A stretch of 64,000 nucleotides of DNA, taken from Chromera velia. Taxonomy: Eukaryota; Sar; Chromeraceae. The stretch spans positions 26,362-90,361 of the forward strand of contig JAHBMJ010003498.1 of assembly GCA_018398765.1 (NCBI GenBank), read 5' to 3'. Under the pieces are notes generated by a model. That model searched no databases. It was given only the letters and a program-made list of their open reading frames with translations, and was not told where the DNA came from. This document shows, piece after piece, positions 1 to 10,333 of this stretch. Made by a program: the position numbers and the translations under genes. The first letter of the stretch is position 1. Every line of letters begins with the position of its first letter.

Positions 1-116
1 GATCGATGTACAATTTAAATACAAAGTATAGTAGAAATTGTATTTGGATGCACAGCTTGACGTACACGGTAATACCAGGCTAGACACCAGGATACATCAC
101 TAGAAGAAGATCAATT

Positions 117-1469
117 TTACAGCAACACAGATGGTCTAATAGCTTCATATTTCATCTCCCCAAGCCTCATTATGACCATCCCATCCGGACCGCCGAGGAT
201 ACCACGGGACACGTGCGGCGCCCTTTCCGGCGTGAAGGGAACGGGTTCGTCTTGGAGGGGACGAGGGCACCACCGAAGAATTCCCTCCGCAGCGCCCCCT
301 CTGTCATCAAGGACGGCTCGAAGAGAACGGGGAGGTGCAATGAAAGCAGGTGCCCGTGACTCTTCGCAAATCCATGCAGCTGGAGGAGCATCTGATTCAA
401 AAGACTTGAAGCAGGGGCGATAATGCGAACGAAAGGTGTCCCTCAACTCCACCCAGGTTCCCGACTCCCAATTCCACACTTCGACACACCAGCTGAGCTG
501 TGTACGAATGTCAGGAACATCGCCGACCATTCTCACCGTTCTCAATGCCTTCTCCAACCACTCAATGCTGTGCGTCTCTTTTTCCACCCTCATCAACACA
601 GTCCCCCCCGTGTTTCGATTTTTCCCATATGTCCTCGCCTGCCTCCTTGTTGGCCCCCCTCTGGCACCCGCACTTGCGTCTCCCCCCCCAGTTGCTGCGG
701 CAATGCCCCCTCCCTCTCTGACTGGAGGGGTTGGCCCCCCTCGACTTGCTGAGGCGTCAACCCCTCCCGCCCCCCCTTGTGTTCCCCCTCCCGTTGAAGG
801 AGTGGGTCCTACTCCGCTTGAAGAGGCGTTGCCACTCGGGGCTGCCCCCGAAGAGGGGGCACCGGCGACGGCAACGTATGCTCTGAACGTCTCCGCTTTT
901 GCAATACCGTCGAGAGTCATCTCGAAAGGGAGAGAGGGGGGAAAGTCCTCCAAGGTTCTGTTAACGAATTTGTGGACTTTCAGACCTGCGGCATCAGCCA
1001 CGAGCACAGTTTTCTTTTCCTTCTCGTATACAGTGGGTGTATATATGCCTGGAGACGGCACACAGTCTCCCGCAGAGTTACGAAGCAAGGCCTTCACGGC
1101 ACTCTGTGGAAAAAACTTCCGGAAAACCCCAACAAGATGCGGGAGACTTCGCTTGTCATCGGGGGGCAGAAGTGCTGGTTCGAGCTTTCCAAAACACTCA
1201 TCGATTCGGTACTCAAAATCGTCGGTGGTTTCTAATGAGGACCGGAAGGAGGCAGAGCCGAAAATCTCATCGAACGCCCTCTCGATTTCAGAGGAGACGG
1301 GACCGGTTGGATTGGACTCAGGAGCGGCTTGCGCCATGTTTTGAAATCCCTTGCTTTCTGTTCTTACGTTTTCTTGTGAAAGTACGTTCATTAGAAGCCC
1401 TTCGAGTGCCTCGAGTTTCCTCCCTTCGCAAATTTCGGATCGCCTTTCGATATGCGAATCGATGGCCAT
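117..1469 (-). CDS. Uncharacterised intronless 450-aa protein
   Basis: A single uninterrupted ORF starts at an ATG at 1467-1469 and stops at 117-119. I do not recognise a family. Residues about 1-200 are mixed charged/hydrophobic and look folded. About 205-285 is a low-complexity Gly/Ala/Ser/Pro/Thr linker with repeats of the GGPTP and ASGG type. The C-terminal third looks folded again and is rich in Trp (WCVEVWNWESGTWVEL). The gene is head-to-head with the FHA/SNIP1-like gene, with about 414 bp between start codons, so a shared promoter is possible (inference). Lack of introns is unusual beside genes with 3-14 exons. It could be a young or retro-derived gene or part of a mobile element. The ORF length with an intact frame makes it likely real. 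Confidence 0.55.
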   Translation of the reverse strand: MAIDSHIERRSEICEGRKLEALEGLLMNVLSQENVRTESKGFQNMAQAAPESNPTGPVSSEIERAFDEIFGSASFRSSLETTDDFEYRIDECFGKLEPALLPPDDKRSLPHLVGVFRKFFPQSAVKALLRNSAGDCVPSPGIYTPTVYEKEKKTVLVADAAGLKVHKFVNRTLEDFPPSLPFEMTLDGIAKAETFRAYVAVAGAPSSGAAPSGNASSSGVGPTPSTGGGTQGGAGGVDASASRGGPTPPVREGGGIAAATGGGDASAGARGGPTRRQARTYGKNRNTGGTVLMRVEKETHSIEWLEKALRTVRMVGDVPDIRTQLSWCVEVWNWESGTWVELRDTFRSHYRPCFKSFESDAPPAAWICEESRAPAFIAPPRSLRAVLDDRGGAAEGILRWCPRPLQDEPVPFTPERAPHVSRGILGGPDGMVIMRLGEMKYEAIRPSVLL

Positions 1470-1883
1470 TTCATTTCGTTCTTGAAACGGATTTGGGGGG
1501 GGCGCTCGACATGGGTCAGGTTCTCATTTTTGTTGCTGCATGGGGCGCGCCGTCTCTGTCACCGCGGGACTCCACCACCCTCGGTGCGGAATCACTGCAG
1601 ATTCAAAGAAGTCAACGAACAATTCCGCCAGAATGGAATTGTGAATGGGGCAGTACTCACGTCGGCTTGCAGTCAAGCTGGGTCTCAGGCAGTCCAGGCA
1701 CTTTGGAGAATTGTCGGTGGAACTCCGGCCGACCGAGACCGCCATTTCTCCTCATGCCAATCGAGCAAAAGGCTAAATCTTCAGTGCAGCTTCGCTCTGG
1801 AAGTCTCGATTTTTCTTCTCTTGGTGTGTTTACTTTCTGCCTCTCCTTTTTCTGTATTTGAAGTGTGCCTTCAAGACTGCGAA

Positions 1884-4224
1884 ATGTCTTCTGGACAGAG
1901 CAAGAAAGGGCTTTCCGATACTCGGTCTCCCCAGAATTCTCCTGGCGGCCTGAATTCTCCGGACAGGTGGCGGGAGGGGTCGGGTCGTGCGGACGCACAT
2001 CGAGTGAATGGAAGGAAGAGGGACGACAGCAATGAGAGAGATGGTAGAAATGGGAGGGATGGAGAAAGAGAAAGGAGCAAACACGGAGATCGGGGAGAAG
2101 GCAGGGGAAGGGACACAAGCGTTGACAGGGACCGGATGGACGACAGGGACAGAAGACAGGAAAGAGAACGTGGCAAAGAAAGAGACCGGAGGGATGTGAG
2201 AGAACGAGGGGTGAGTGGTAGAAGGGGTGCCAGTCGAGATAGAGACCACGAAGACGAAAGGGGGGGACACGACAGGAACGAGAGGGATAGGAGACGGGTA
2301 CGTGATCGTAGTAGAAGTCGAGATTGGGCTGGAGAGAAAGAAAGGGAGATGGGAAGGGAACACAAGAGAGGGAAAGACAGAGGCCACTCACCCAGAGAGC
2401 GCGATGTTTCTGGAGACCGTCACGCTTCTCGAAGGAGGAGCAGATCGAGAAGCAGAAGCTGTGACCGTCACCGACGGGGGCGAGACCGTTCCCCGTCAAA
2501 CAGTAGACGCCCCCCCTTTCGCCCCTCTCCTGAAAGGCGCCCCCCTGACAGGGATCGGGATCGGGGCAGACACAACAGAGATGGGTGGAGAGACGGCCAC
2601 CGGGACCGAGGCTTTAACGGAAGCAGCCGTTTTGATGACAGAGACAGTCGTGAAATGAGAGAAAGGCACCGAGATGAGGGGCGACGTGGTGATTCTGGTG
2701 GTGCATCTACAGACCGCTACCGTGGAGGAGGCAGGGGAGAGCTTGAGGCTGAGGATGGAAGAGGTGTGAGAGAGAGGGGGGGGGGAAGAGGAAGAGAGGG
2801 CCAGCTGGCAGTTAGGGACCGCCCTAAAGAGAGGGAGAGAGGGAGAGGAGGGGACAGAGGCCGTTGGGAACGGGGGAGAGAGGAGACGGGGGGCGGGGAC
2901 TATGGGCCCATACAAGAGGCTGGGGAGGAGAGGGAAGAGGAGGAGGAGGACGAAGACGAGCCCTTGGAAGGTCTGTTCAACTCGAGTTGTTCCGACGGTG
3001 CTTTTCTTTCTTGACCGTATTGTCTTGTTTTTTGTCAGCAACCCTTTAAAAAAACTGCAGGTGAAAGACAGACGGAGTGTGTCGTCAACTGAACTGAGTT
3101 GGTCGTGTCTTTGTACTCTCATTTTTCCGCTTCGCCGGCCTCTCTGCAGCAGCACTGGAAAGATGCAGTCTGGTTGCTTGTTTTTTTTTCACGAATAGAT
3201 CCAGACAAATCAACTGCAGTACCTGTGAGTGCACCTTTTGAACAGACTTCTCATGCGCATGTCTTCCAGGGTTTGTTTCCATTTCAATCAAAATCACGCG
3301 CACCCACCACGACAGGATCTGAACGGATGTGTGGATGGATGAGTGCAGTCGAGAAGCCCAACTTCGAACCTTCCGGCCTCCTCGCCGCTGAGACGAACAC
3401 AAAAAATGGAGTCACTGTCAAGGCAAGTCAAACTCTGCTTTTCTTTGCGTTTGCGTCCCCTCTCACGTTGGGACATGGGAGCTGAAAGAGAGGGAGGGGA
3501 AAGATTGTTGTCTGTCTCCGTGAATTATGTCTGTCAAGTGGTGTCAAAAGGTCTTCCGTTCCCGACGTCGTCTCTCACTTTTTTTTTTGCTTTCTTTCCG
3601 TCCGACAAGCTGCAGAATGTCAAAAAAAATATGGGTTGAACGTGTTTGTATCCCTGCTGTATGACACGACTGCAGCATACGAAGCCGGCCGATAGCCGCA
3701 TGCCCACAAAGAGGTGGCGCCTCTACGTCTTCAAACAAGAGCAAGGAGGGGGAGCTGGGGAGTCTGGTCAGTTACGATTGGCGGGAGGGAGAAGGCGAGA
3801 GAGGGCTTTTGAAGGACTTTGACAAGAGATTCGTTGTAGCCAGATCCTCCGTCTACCCTTTCTTCCTCCCCTCCTTCCGTTTCTCCCTCGTCTTTACAAA
3901 GGACGCAGACAAACACACTTATTCACACAGCGAGAAGTAGAGAGAGAAACAGCAAAAAGAAGTCGATGTCGTCATGGATGTCGGAAAGGTGTGCGTGGTC
4001 AAGGTACATCAAAAGCAGATAGATACATTCAATCGGACTAGCCAGATTTTTGCTCTGTCTCTGTGGTGTGAGAGTGCGTGCAGAGGTTCTCCACATCCAC
4101 AGACAGGAAACTTTCCTGATGGGTACGTGAGCTTGGAAAGTTCCTGCATGGTGCGAGCATTCCGTCCTCTTCCAACCTCTTCTCTTCTTCTTCTTCTTCT
4201 TCTTCCTCTTGTTTTTCTTCTTCT

Positions 4225-4257
<33 letters not shown>

Positions 4258-5486
4258 TCTCTCTCTCTCTTTGCTCTCTCTCTCTCTCTGCTCTCTCTGC
4301 GTGTATGTGTGTCGATACTTTTGCTTTTTGTTTGAGTGCATCCTCAATTTCATGTCCTTGTATCCTTCCCTGTTCCCTCCCTTCACAACAGACATGACTC
4401 ACTGACTGTGAGTGTGTGAGTGAGTGAGAGAGTGAGTGAGTGACTGAGTGCGTGACTGACTGACTGACTAAGTGAGTGACTGACTGGGTGAGTGCAGGAA
4501 AGGACTTTCGGGTCTGCGAGGTGAAGGCCATGCACCCCACCTGCTCAAAGCAGCACGCAGTCATCCAATACAGGCTCAAAGGGGGACAGGACGTCAAGTG
4601 AGTCAGGCATGCAGGAAAGACTGGATGGCATATTTGACCCCAAGTATGCATACGATTTCTTTCCAAGCTTTCCTTTCCGGCATTTCAAGTAGGACAGTCT
4701 TCCTTCCAGAGGACACGTGAGAGTGAGCAGACAGGCATGGGGCAAGGAATGAAACAAGGAATTGGAGAAAGGTGTAGGAAGTGCAGCATTGAAGGGGAAT
4801 GGAAAGGCTCACTCATGTCAAATGAAACGATTTTGGTACACACGCTTCTTCCATTTCGTGAGCATGAGCGAACAAGCAAAGAATTAAGTGACTGCATGCA
4901 TGGCTGCATTGCTGCAGACCCTACCTGATGGACCTGGAGTCAACCAACGGCACTTATCTGAATGGGGAGAAGATCGAGGCATGCAGATACTACGAGCTCA
5001 TGTCAGTCTCTCTCTTCTTCAGACTATCTTCAACACATCTGCCGCATTCTCTTAAACCCTCATGCACCTGTTTCACTTATCGACAGTCTCGAGTGAGACG
5101 CTTCTGCCCTCTCTGCCCTTTTTTAGTTTTGAGGCAGATAGACCACGTCAAGAAAGAGGGAGCAGGCGGACGCATCACGGAGCAATGAAGAAATGAACGG
5201 AAGCAGGGAGGAAGGGGGAAAGAGGGTGGCGACGAAGAACACAGATCACATGCAACTGTCGACTCATTTGTCATTTCATGAAAGCGAAATGATTTCAGGT
5301 GGATTCCTTCTTCTGCTTTTGATCTGTTCCTCGTTGTACTCTCTCGAAGCTTCTCTCACCCTTTCTGGCTGTTCTATGCCTTGCAGAGAGGGAGATGTGA
5401 TCAAGTTGGGCAAATCGACAAGAGAGTATGTTCTCCTGCACGATCAGTCAACCGCCGACTCGACCTTAGAGTCGGTACAGGCATGA
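1884..5486 (+). CDS. SNIP1/Pml1/DAWDLE-type FHA-domain RNA-processing factor
   Basis: Model of six exons: 1884-2970, 3349-3422, 3676-3766, 4498-4597, 4918-5001, 5387-5486 (511 aa, phases consistent). Exon 1 encodes about 360 residues of an RD/RS/RE-rich low-complexity domain typical of splicing factors. Exons 2-3 give the linker (EKPNFEPSGLLAAETNT; then TKRWRLYVF) that precedes the FHA domain in SNIP1. Exons 4-6 give the FHA core: HPTCSKQHAVIQYR, DLESTNGTYLNG and REYVLLHD, which are the phosphothreonine-binding loops. Family members (human SNIP1, yeast Pml1, plant DAWDLE) act in pre-mRNA retention/splicing and small-RNA processing in the nucleus; that role is inferred here. The intron after exon 2 starts GCAAGT, a GC-AG type donor. 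The first FHA strands (the HRQS segment of SNIP1) were not found between 3767 and 4497. They are either a missed exon or a real loss. Confidence 0.87.
4225..4497. repeat. CT and GTGA/GACT simple repeats in SNIP1-like intron
   Basis: A (CT)n stretch at about 4225-4296 is followed by degenerate GTGA/GACT tetranucleotides at 4408-4490 that run right up to the GTGCAG acceptor of the next exon. Confidence 0.8.
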
Positions 5487-5768
5487 TAAGCTGCAGAGGA
5501 TCGATGGACTCCACTATCGATTTGTTCGACGGAGTGAGGAAACCTGAAGCCTACTAGGCTGAAGGACCTTATAAAGATATACTGCCAACTCTAGTACTAA
5601 GTAGTATATCTAGTAGTATATAATATAGAACTAGTATAGACATGCATGGAAAGCCTCTTTTAAGTGATAAGTATCATGTGTTTCTAGATGTGTCTAGGAG
5701 TCTTTGTTGAAAACCTAAACAAACAGCTCAGACCAGAAGCTTGGGCTTGTAACATGTTCAATCTGTAC

Positions 5769-5806
<38 letters not shown>

Positions 5807-6720
5807 ACACTGGCACCTAGGGGTAATTTTCAAAAAAAAAAAAAAGTCATTTTCATCTTTTTCTTTTTTGTTTTTTTTCTGGTGTCAAGCTGAAAAATAT
5901 GTTGTTTAAGTGTTGTTCATGTGTTGCACGAATCAACAAGTGCTGTTTAAGTGTTGTTATACTATTGTTTCTTTGTTATGATGATAAATGAATGGTGTTG
6001 CACTGTTATACAAGTGTTACATTAGTGTTGTAAGCTAGGTTGCAAGGTGTTACATATGGTTGTTACGTCTTGGTGGAGGTTATCATCGAAAAGCAAAAAA
6101 AAAGAAATAAATTTTGCTCTTGAGACCATACATATAAGATTAGGATTAGGATTAGGATTTATGTTCCGGGTTGCCCCACAGTCCACTACCGGGCCTCAAC
6201 TTGCACCGTCGATATGTGAATATGACACATGCAGACGTAACATCTAGCATAAGATGGTATATGGTTTGAAATAATATTACTGTAAAATAATATTTGATTA
6301 AATGATTTGAACCAGTGTTGAACGTTCAATGTTTGTTGGAATATTCATTGAAACTAACATTGAAAAGCTATACGGTTAAAGTTCAAAATCATTATTTCAA
6401 TGAATAAACTGACTGTATAATTGATAATTTCAGTAAAACTTTTCAGTGTTTTCACAACAAAATATATTATTTTCATTCGGCATTGCTTGCTTGTTTGCTT
6501 TTAAGCAACTTAAGCTGCATTCATCTGCATTCTAGACCAACTTTTCCGGCTTCTTCCTTCTTGTCTCACCTGAATTTGCGGCCCCTCGATCAGGCTTATG
6601 GAAGGGAGCACTTTCATGAGAAAACTGTTCATGCCATAAAACCATCCTTCTCAAAACGGCTCCAAATTAACTCGACCAAACAATTGCATGAGGAAAAACA
6701 AAAGAGAACGAAGGATCTGA
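5487..6720. other. AT-rich intergenic region
   Basis: No gene seen. It contains (AT)n at about 5770-5800, a run rich in the word GTGTTGTT (5905-6040), three GGATTA units near 6137-6160, and AT-rich sequence from 6240 to 6480 in which AATGATTTGAAC (about 6303) and GTTCAAAATCATT (about 6381) form a weak inverted pair. The two neighbouring genes are convergent, so this region should hold both 3' ends. Confidence 0.6.
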
Positions 6721-9640
6721 TCACATGACCTCGCAGCTTGACCGCATGGAGTCCCTGACAAGACCCGGAGTCTTCAGCCAGCTCGACCGACGGGAGCTCA
6801 GGGACCCCCTTGTCGGCCTCCTGGCACCTTCCAGGGCCCCGACCGGTGCGTAGACAAACGAGGAAAGGGGGAGTGCCTTGCGGAGTCTCTGGGTGGCCTT
6901 CTCACAGGAATTGTGGCACAACAGCGGGCAGTCACCCACTCCCAGAGCACGAAAAAATGTACGTCGGGTGCCGAGAAATTTGGGGGAGCAGAGCCCCGCC
7001 ACGATTTTTTCGATGCCCTCCGGTGTGATGGCCTCGTTCCCCGAGAGGTCCAAAACGACCAGGCGAGGGAAGTTGGCAAGTCGCTCTGAGAGCTGATGCA
7101 CGAATTGTTTCTGAATCGATGAGCGGGTCAGTCGGAGAACCTCCAGACTGGAATGTTCACCGCACTTCGAAGAGGCAAAGTCGAGGAAACGGAGCAAATA
7201 CGCACCTCGAGAAAACACCTGCATGCGCGAACACAAAAAAACAAGAGAGGGCGGATCGAGCAAGTTGATCCCAAGAACAGACAGACATCACGAAGAGACC
7301 ATGCATCATCATCATGACAGCATTGTTTTTCATCATTTTCGTGTGCGCAGCTTTTCGCAAGTTGGCCCTGTCCAGGAAGGAAACGAGACGGAAAGTCAAA
7401 ATCGAAAGACCATAGGAAGAAAAGGGGTTTGGGGTGAGCGGTGCGAAAGGGACACAAGAGCGAAAGCAAATGCGGAACCGAGAGAGGGCCTCAGAGTCGC
7501 AACAGATAAAAATGGGGAGGGGGTCTTACGCACAACCAGGAAAAGAGTGACATATCCAGAGAGAGGCACAGAATCAGAGGATCTCGGGATCGAGAAAGAG
7601 ACACGCAGAAAGAAAGAACCGTATGCGAGAAACAACTTACCCTGCCTGCTTGGAAGCAATACTAAGAGTGAGAATCCCACTGTGCAGTACTAGCCTCCTG
7701 ACTGCATGATTCCAGGCTGGCTGGCTGACCGTCTGGCTTGCTAAGTGACAGACTGACAGACAGACAGACTGACTGACTGACTGACTGACTGACGTTGAGG
7801 TCGATGTCATCGAGGTTCACTTTTCTGAGGCTCCAAGCCATGTGGATGGCAAAGTCTGAGTAGATGCGAATCACCAGACCTGCATCCATCGGCCGGTGGA
7901 AAAACCCCACCCCTGTAGATGCCTCCATCTTTGCTCCGACTGCTTCCTTTGGCTTTGTGTCAACGATCAGACCAGCAAAGTCATTCGGACACAGGGGGAC
8001 TCGGACTGTCTGCTCAAAATCTCGGTAGTCCCTCAACCCCACCCCATCGTCTGAATCAATCAACTCAATCACACTTTCCGCCTTCTTCTGGCAACTCAAA
8101 GCGGTTTCAAGGCGCTGCCACCCTCTCCCGTGGAACGGAATCTGTACACCTGGAACCGCAGGGAGGCGGAGGACTGCTGTGCATGGATGGGTTGAGCCAA
8201 AGAACAGGTCCATCAGGTGGGCAGCTGCATAGAAGGAGTATTCGTCTTCCTCGCACTCAAACTCTCCCTCAACGTCTGGCTGGTACACAGAGCAAAAGTC
8301 CCAATACAAGGCAATTCGGCCGTCGTAGCCTTCCTTGAAATACGTCACCAGGCGCTCGCACACGCGCCCTGCCAAAATGCCTTGTGGGTCAGGCTCTTTT
8401 TTCGAATACCAGGGGGCACTGACAGCAACAAACAGAGCTGCTTCTTTGGCCTTCCCAAGACAGGTTGGGGCACTCTCCATTGTCTCCAGAAAATCCAGGT
8501 CAGTGAAGAAGACCTCGGGGTGCTCTGCCTCTAGAGTTTGACGTTTACTGATCCCCCTACCCTCCTGCATGTGCTGCACCAATGCGTGACCGTCGAGCAA
8601 CGCAATCAGTCCCGCACGAGCATTCTCTGTGATGGGCAGTAGACTCCGGCAACGATAAGTGCTTCTGGACACGACCTGCATGCATGCAGAGGCATTCGAG
8701 TCACACGAACAGACAATTCATTCCCGTTTCCTCAGCCAATCTTTCCCTCCTCCTACGAAAAGCTCTATGAATTTTCGGATGAATCGTTTCAAATGTAGAA
8801 TACACACTCCATGATTCAAACGGGGATCTCAAACAACCCTCCAGACCAGTCCAATCTCCCTTTTTGTGCTTCATCATCACGAACCTCAAACAAGATTCAC
8901 TCACCTCCGGTATTGCAAAAGGACCTCGTGAAAAAGAGAAAAATCATTGACACCCGACTAACAGTCTCTACAGCAACTTGCGCCTGCTGTGTTTGCATGC
9001 TTTGGTGTCGCTCAGTCTGCCTCGATCCGAACCATGGTTGAGCGTGCCCGAACACGTATAACTGTACTTCTGTTTTTCTATCCACCTGTCTGCGTATGTG
9101 AACATCACCCGCCTTCCAGTCCGCTTTCTCTCTAACCACCCCCTCTCTACTTGGCATGCATGCATTTTGACTGACGAATGCGAAGCAAGACCGGCAGAAG
9201 AGCGCCTCGCTGTCCAGACAGCCGACAGAGTTGTCCCCCTTTTTACGACCGCATATGAAGAAGGGGGCGCTCGGAGAAGAAGGGGGGGGAGATATGGAAG
9301 ATGAAGAGAAGCTCTCTCTCACGGGCGCATCGCAGCATGCGCACACCCGGTCTTGTCGCTCGGCCTCTGGGACCCACGAAGGGAACTTCTGTAGGGGTTC
9401 AGTGACGGCCTCTGCGTGCGTGTGCAGACATTGAGCTAGGTGTTCTAGGCGCGAGAAATCGTCCATGTTGGCAGGCGGCCCCTCGCTAATGGCCATGGAC
9501 GGTCTTCTGATTTGGACCTTGACAGCTTCTCTTTTGCTGTTGTTCTTTTCCTGAGATGCAGCACTGTGGCTGCTCTCATTGTCGGACATGCGGTCCTTTT
9601 CAGAGGTGTCTGATTGGACTGTGAGCTCTCGCAACTCCAT
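6721..9640 (-). CDS. Cys-cluster / TIR- or HET-like / leucine-rich-repeat protein
   Basis: Three-exon model on the minus strand: 9640-9176, 8675-7794, 7218-6721 (about 614 aa). All joins are phase 0, both donors are GTCAGT and both acceptors are TGCAG. Exon 1 is hydrophilic, then has a possible zinc-binding cluster (CACC then CGRK, C, CRSC). Exon 2 carries a region with the layout SAPWYSKKEPDPQG, then ALYWDFCSVYQ, then GRGWQRLETALS. This resembles protist TIR/HET-like domains (strand, conserved W/D, terminal W-R-x-E helix); the resemblance is by eye only. Exon 3 encodes RNI-type leucine-rich repeats (SLEVLRLTRSSI; RLVVLDLSGNEAITPEG). Function is unknown. Architecture suggests a signalling or sensing protein (inference). 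Start ATG is at 9638-9640; the in-frame ATG 17 codons later is an alternative. Confidence 0.7.
7740..7793. repeat. Tetranucleotide array at a splice donor
   Basis: On the minus strand the intron begins GTCAGTCAGTCAG and continues as GTCA then GTCT units to about 7740. The first repeat unit coincides with intron position +1. Confidence 0.8.
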
Positions 9641-10333
9641 GCCTTCTCTTCTTTTCGCACTGAACAGACTCGATCAATCTTCGCACAGGTCCGACAGGTG
9701 GGTCGACATGCATGCACACGCGTGCATGCTTCCGTTGCACAGCGACAAGTTTGAGGCTGTGAGACCTTGGAGCACGGCTGCTACTATGTCTTACCGTGCC
9801 TTTCCTGAAAATCTGCTGAACAAACACTGTCCTTCCGGGGGGAACTTTCCACACACATAGACGGCATTAGTACTCGCTGCGGTTCGAGCAGCCTGAATAT
9901 GCCTCAATTCAGCTATAGTGATCTTCTTTCAGTCGGGATCGTAATTCCTGTACGTGCCCCTCATACACCCAAAAACCTGACCTTGCATGAGCTCCGTGCG
10001 AGCACGCTCAGGCTGGACAAATTTTCTTTTCCTTTCCGCGATCGAATCGGCGCAATGATTCTTTCAGACTTCGATCCGGCCCTCTTCACTTTTCTTCTAC
10101 CGGCATTGAAGCTCCATTCGACATCTCTCGATCCGAACAGTTTTTTTCAGTATGTCTGGTAGTGCTTTCTCGCCATTTTGCAGCTCTGGTTAATGGATTT
10201 AAAGCCGATCAGGCTGAAGTTTCGTTTTTTGTGCATCATTTCAGCATTCTTTTTTCCCGATTGGTGAGACGGCAAATCGAAATGCGTGATCAGAAAACAG
10301 AGCACAGTTAGCGACAGAAATCATTCCGCCACG

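Noticed and set aside
1657-2499. Long antisense ORFs opposite the SNIP1-like RD domain
   Set aside because: They mirror the purine-rich repeat codons of exon 1 and show only Ser/Leu/Pro low complexity.
6137-6160. Interstitial telomere-like (GGATTA)3
   Set aside because: Only three units and not the usual algal/alveolate telomere repeat; too short to call.
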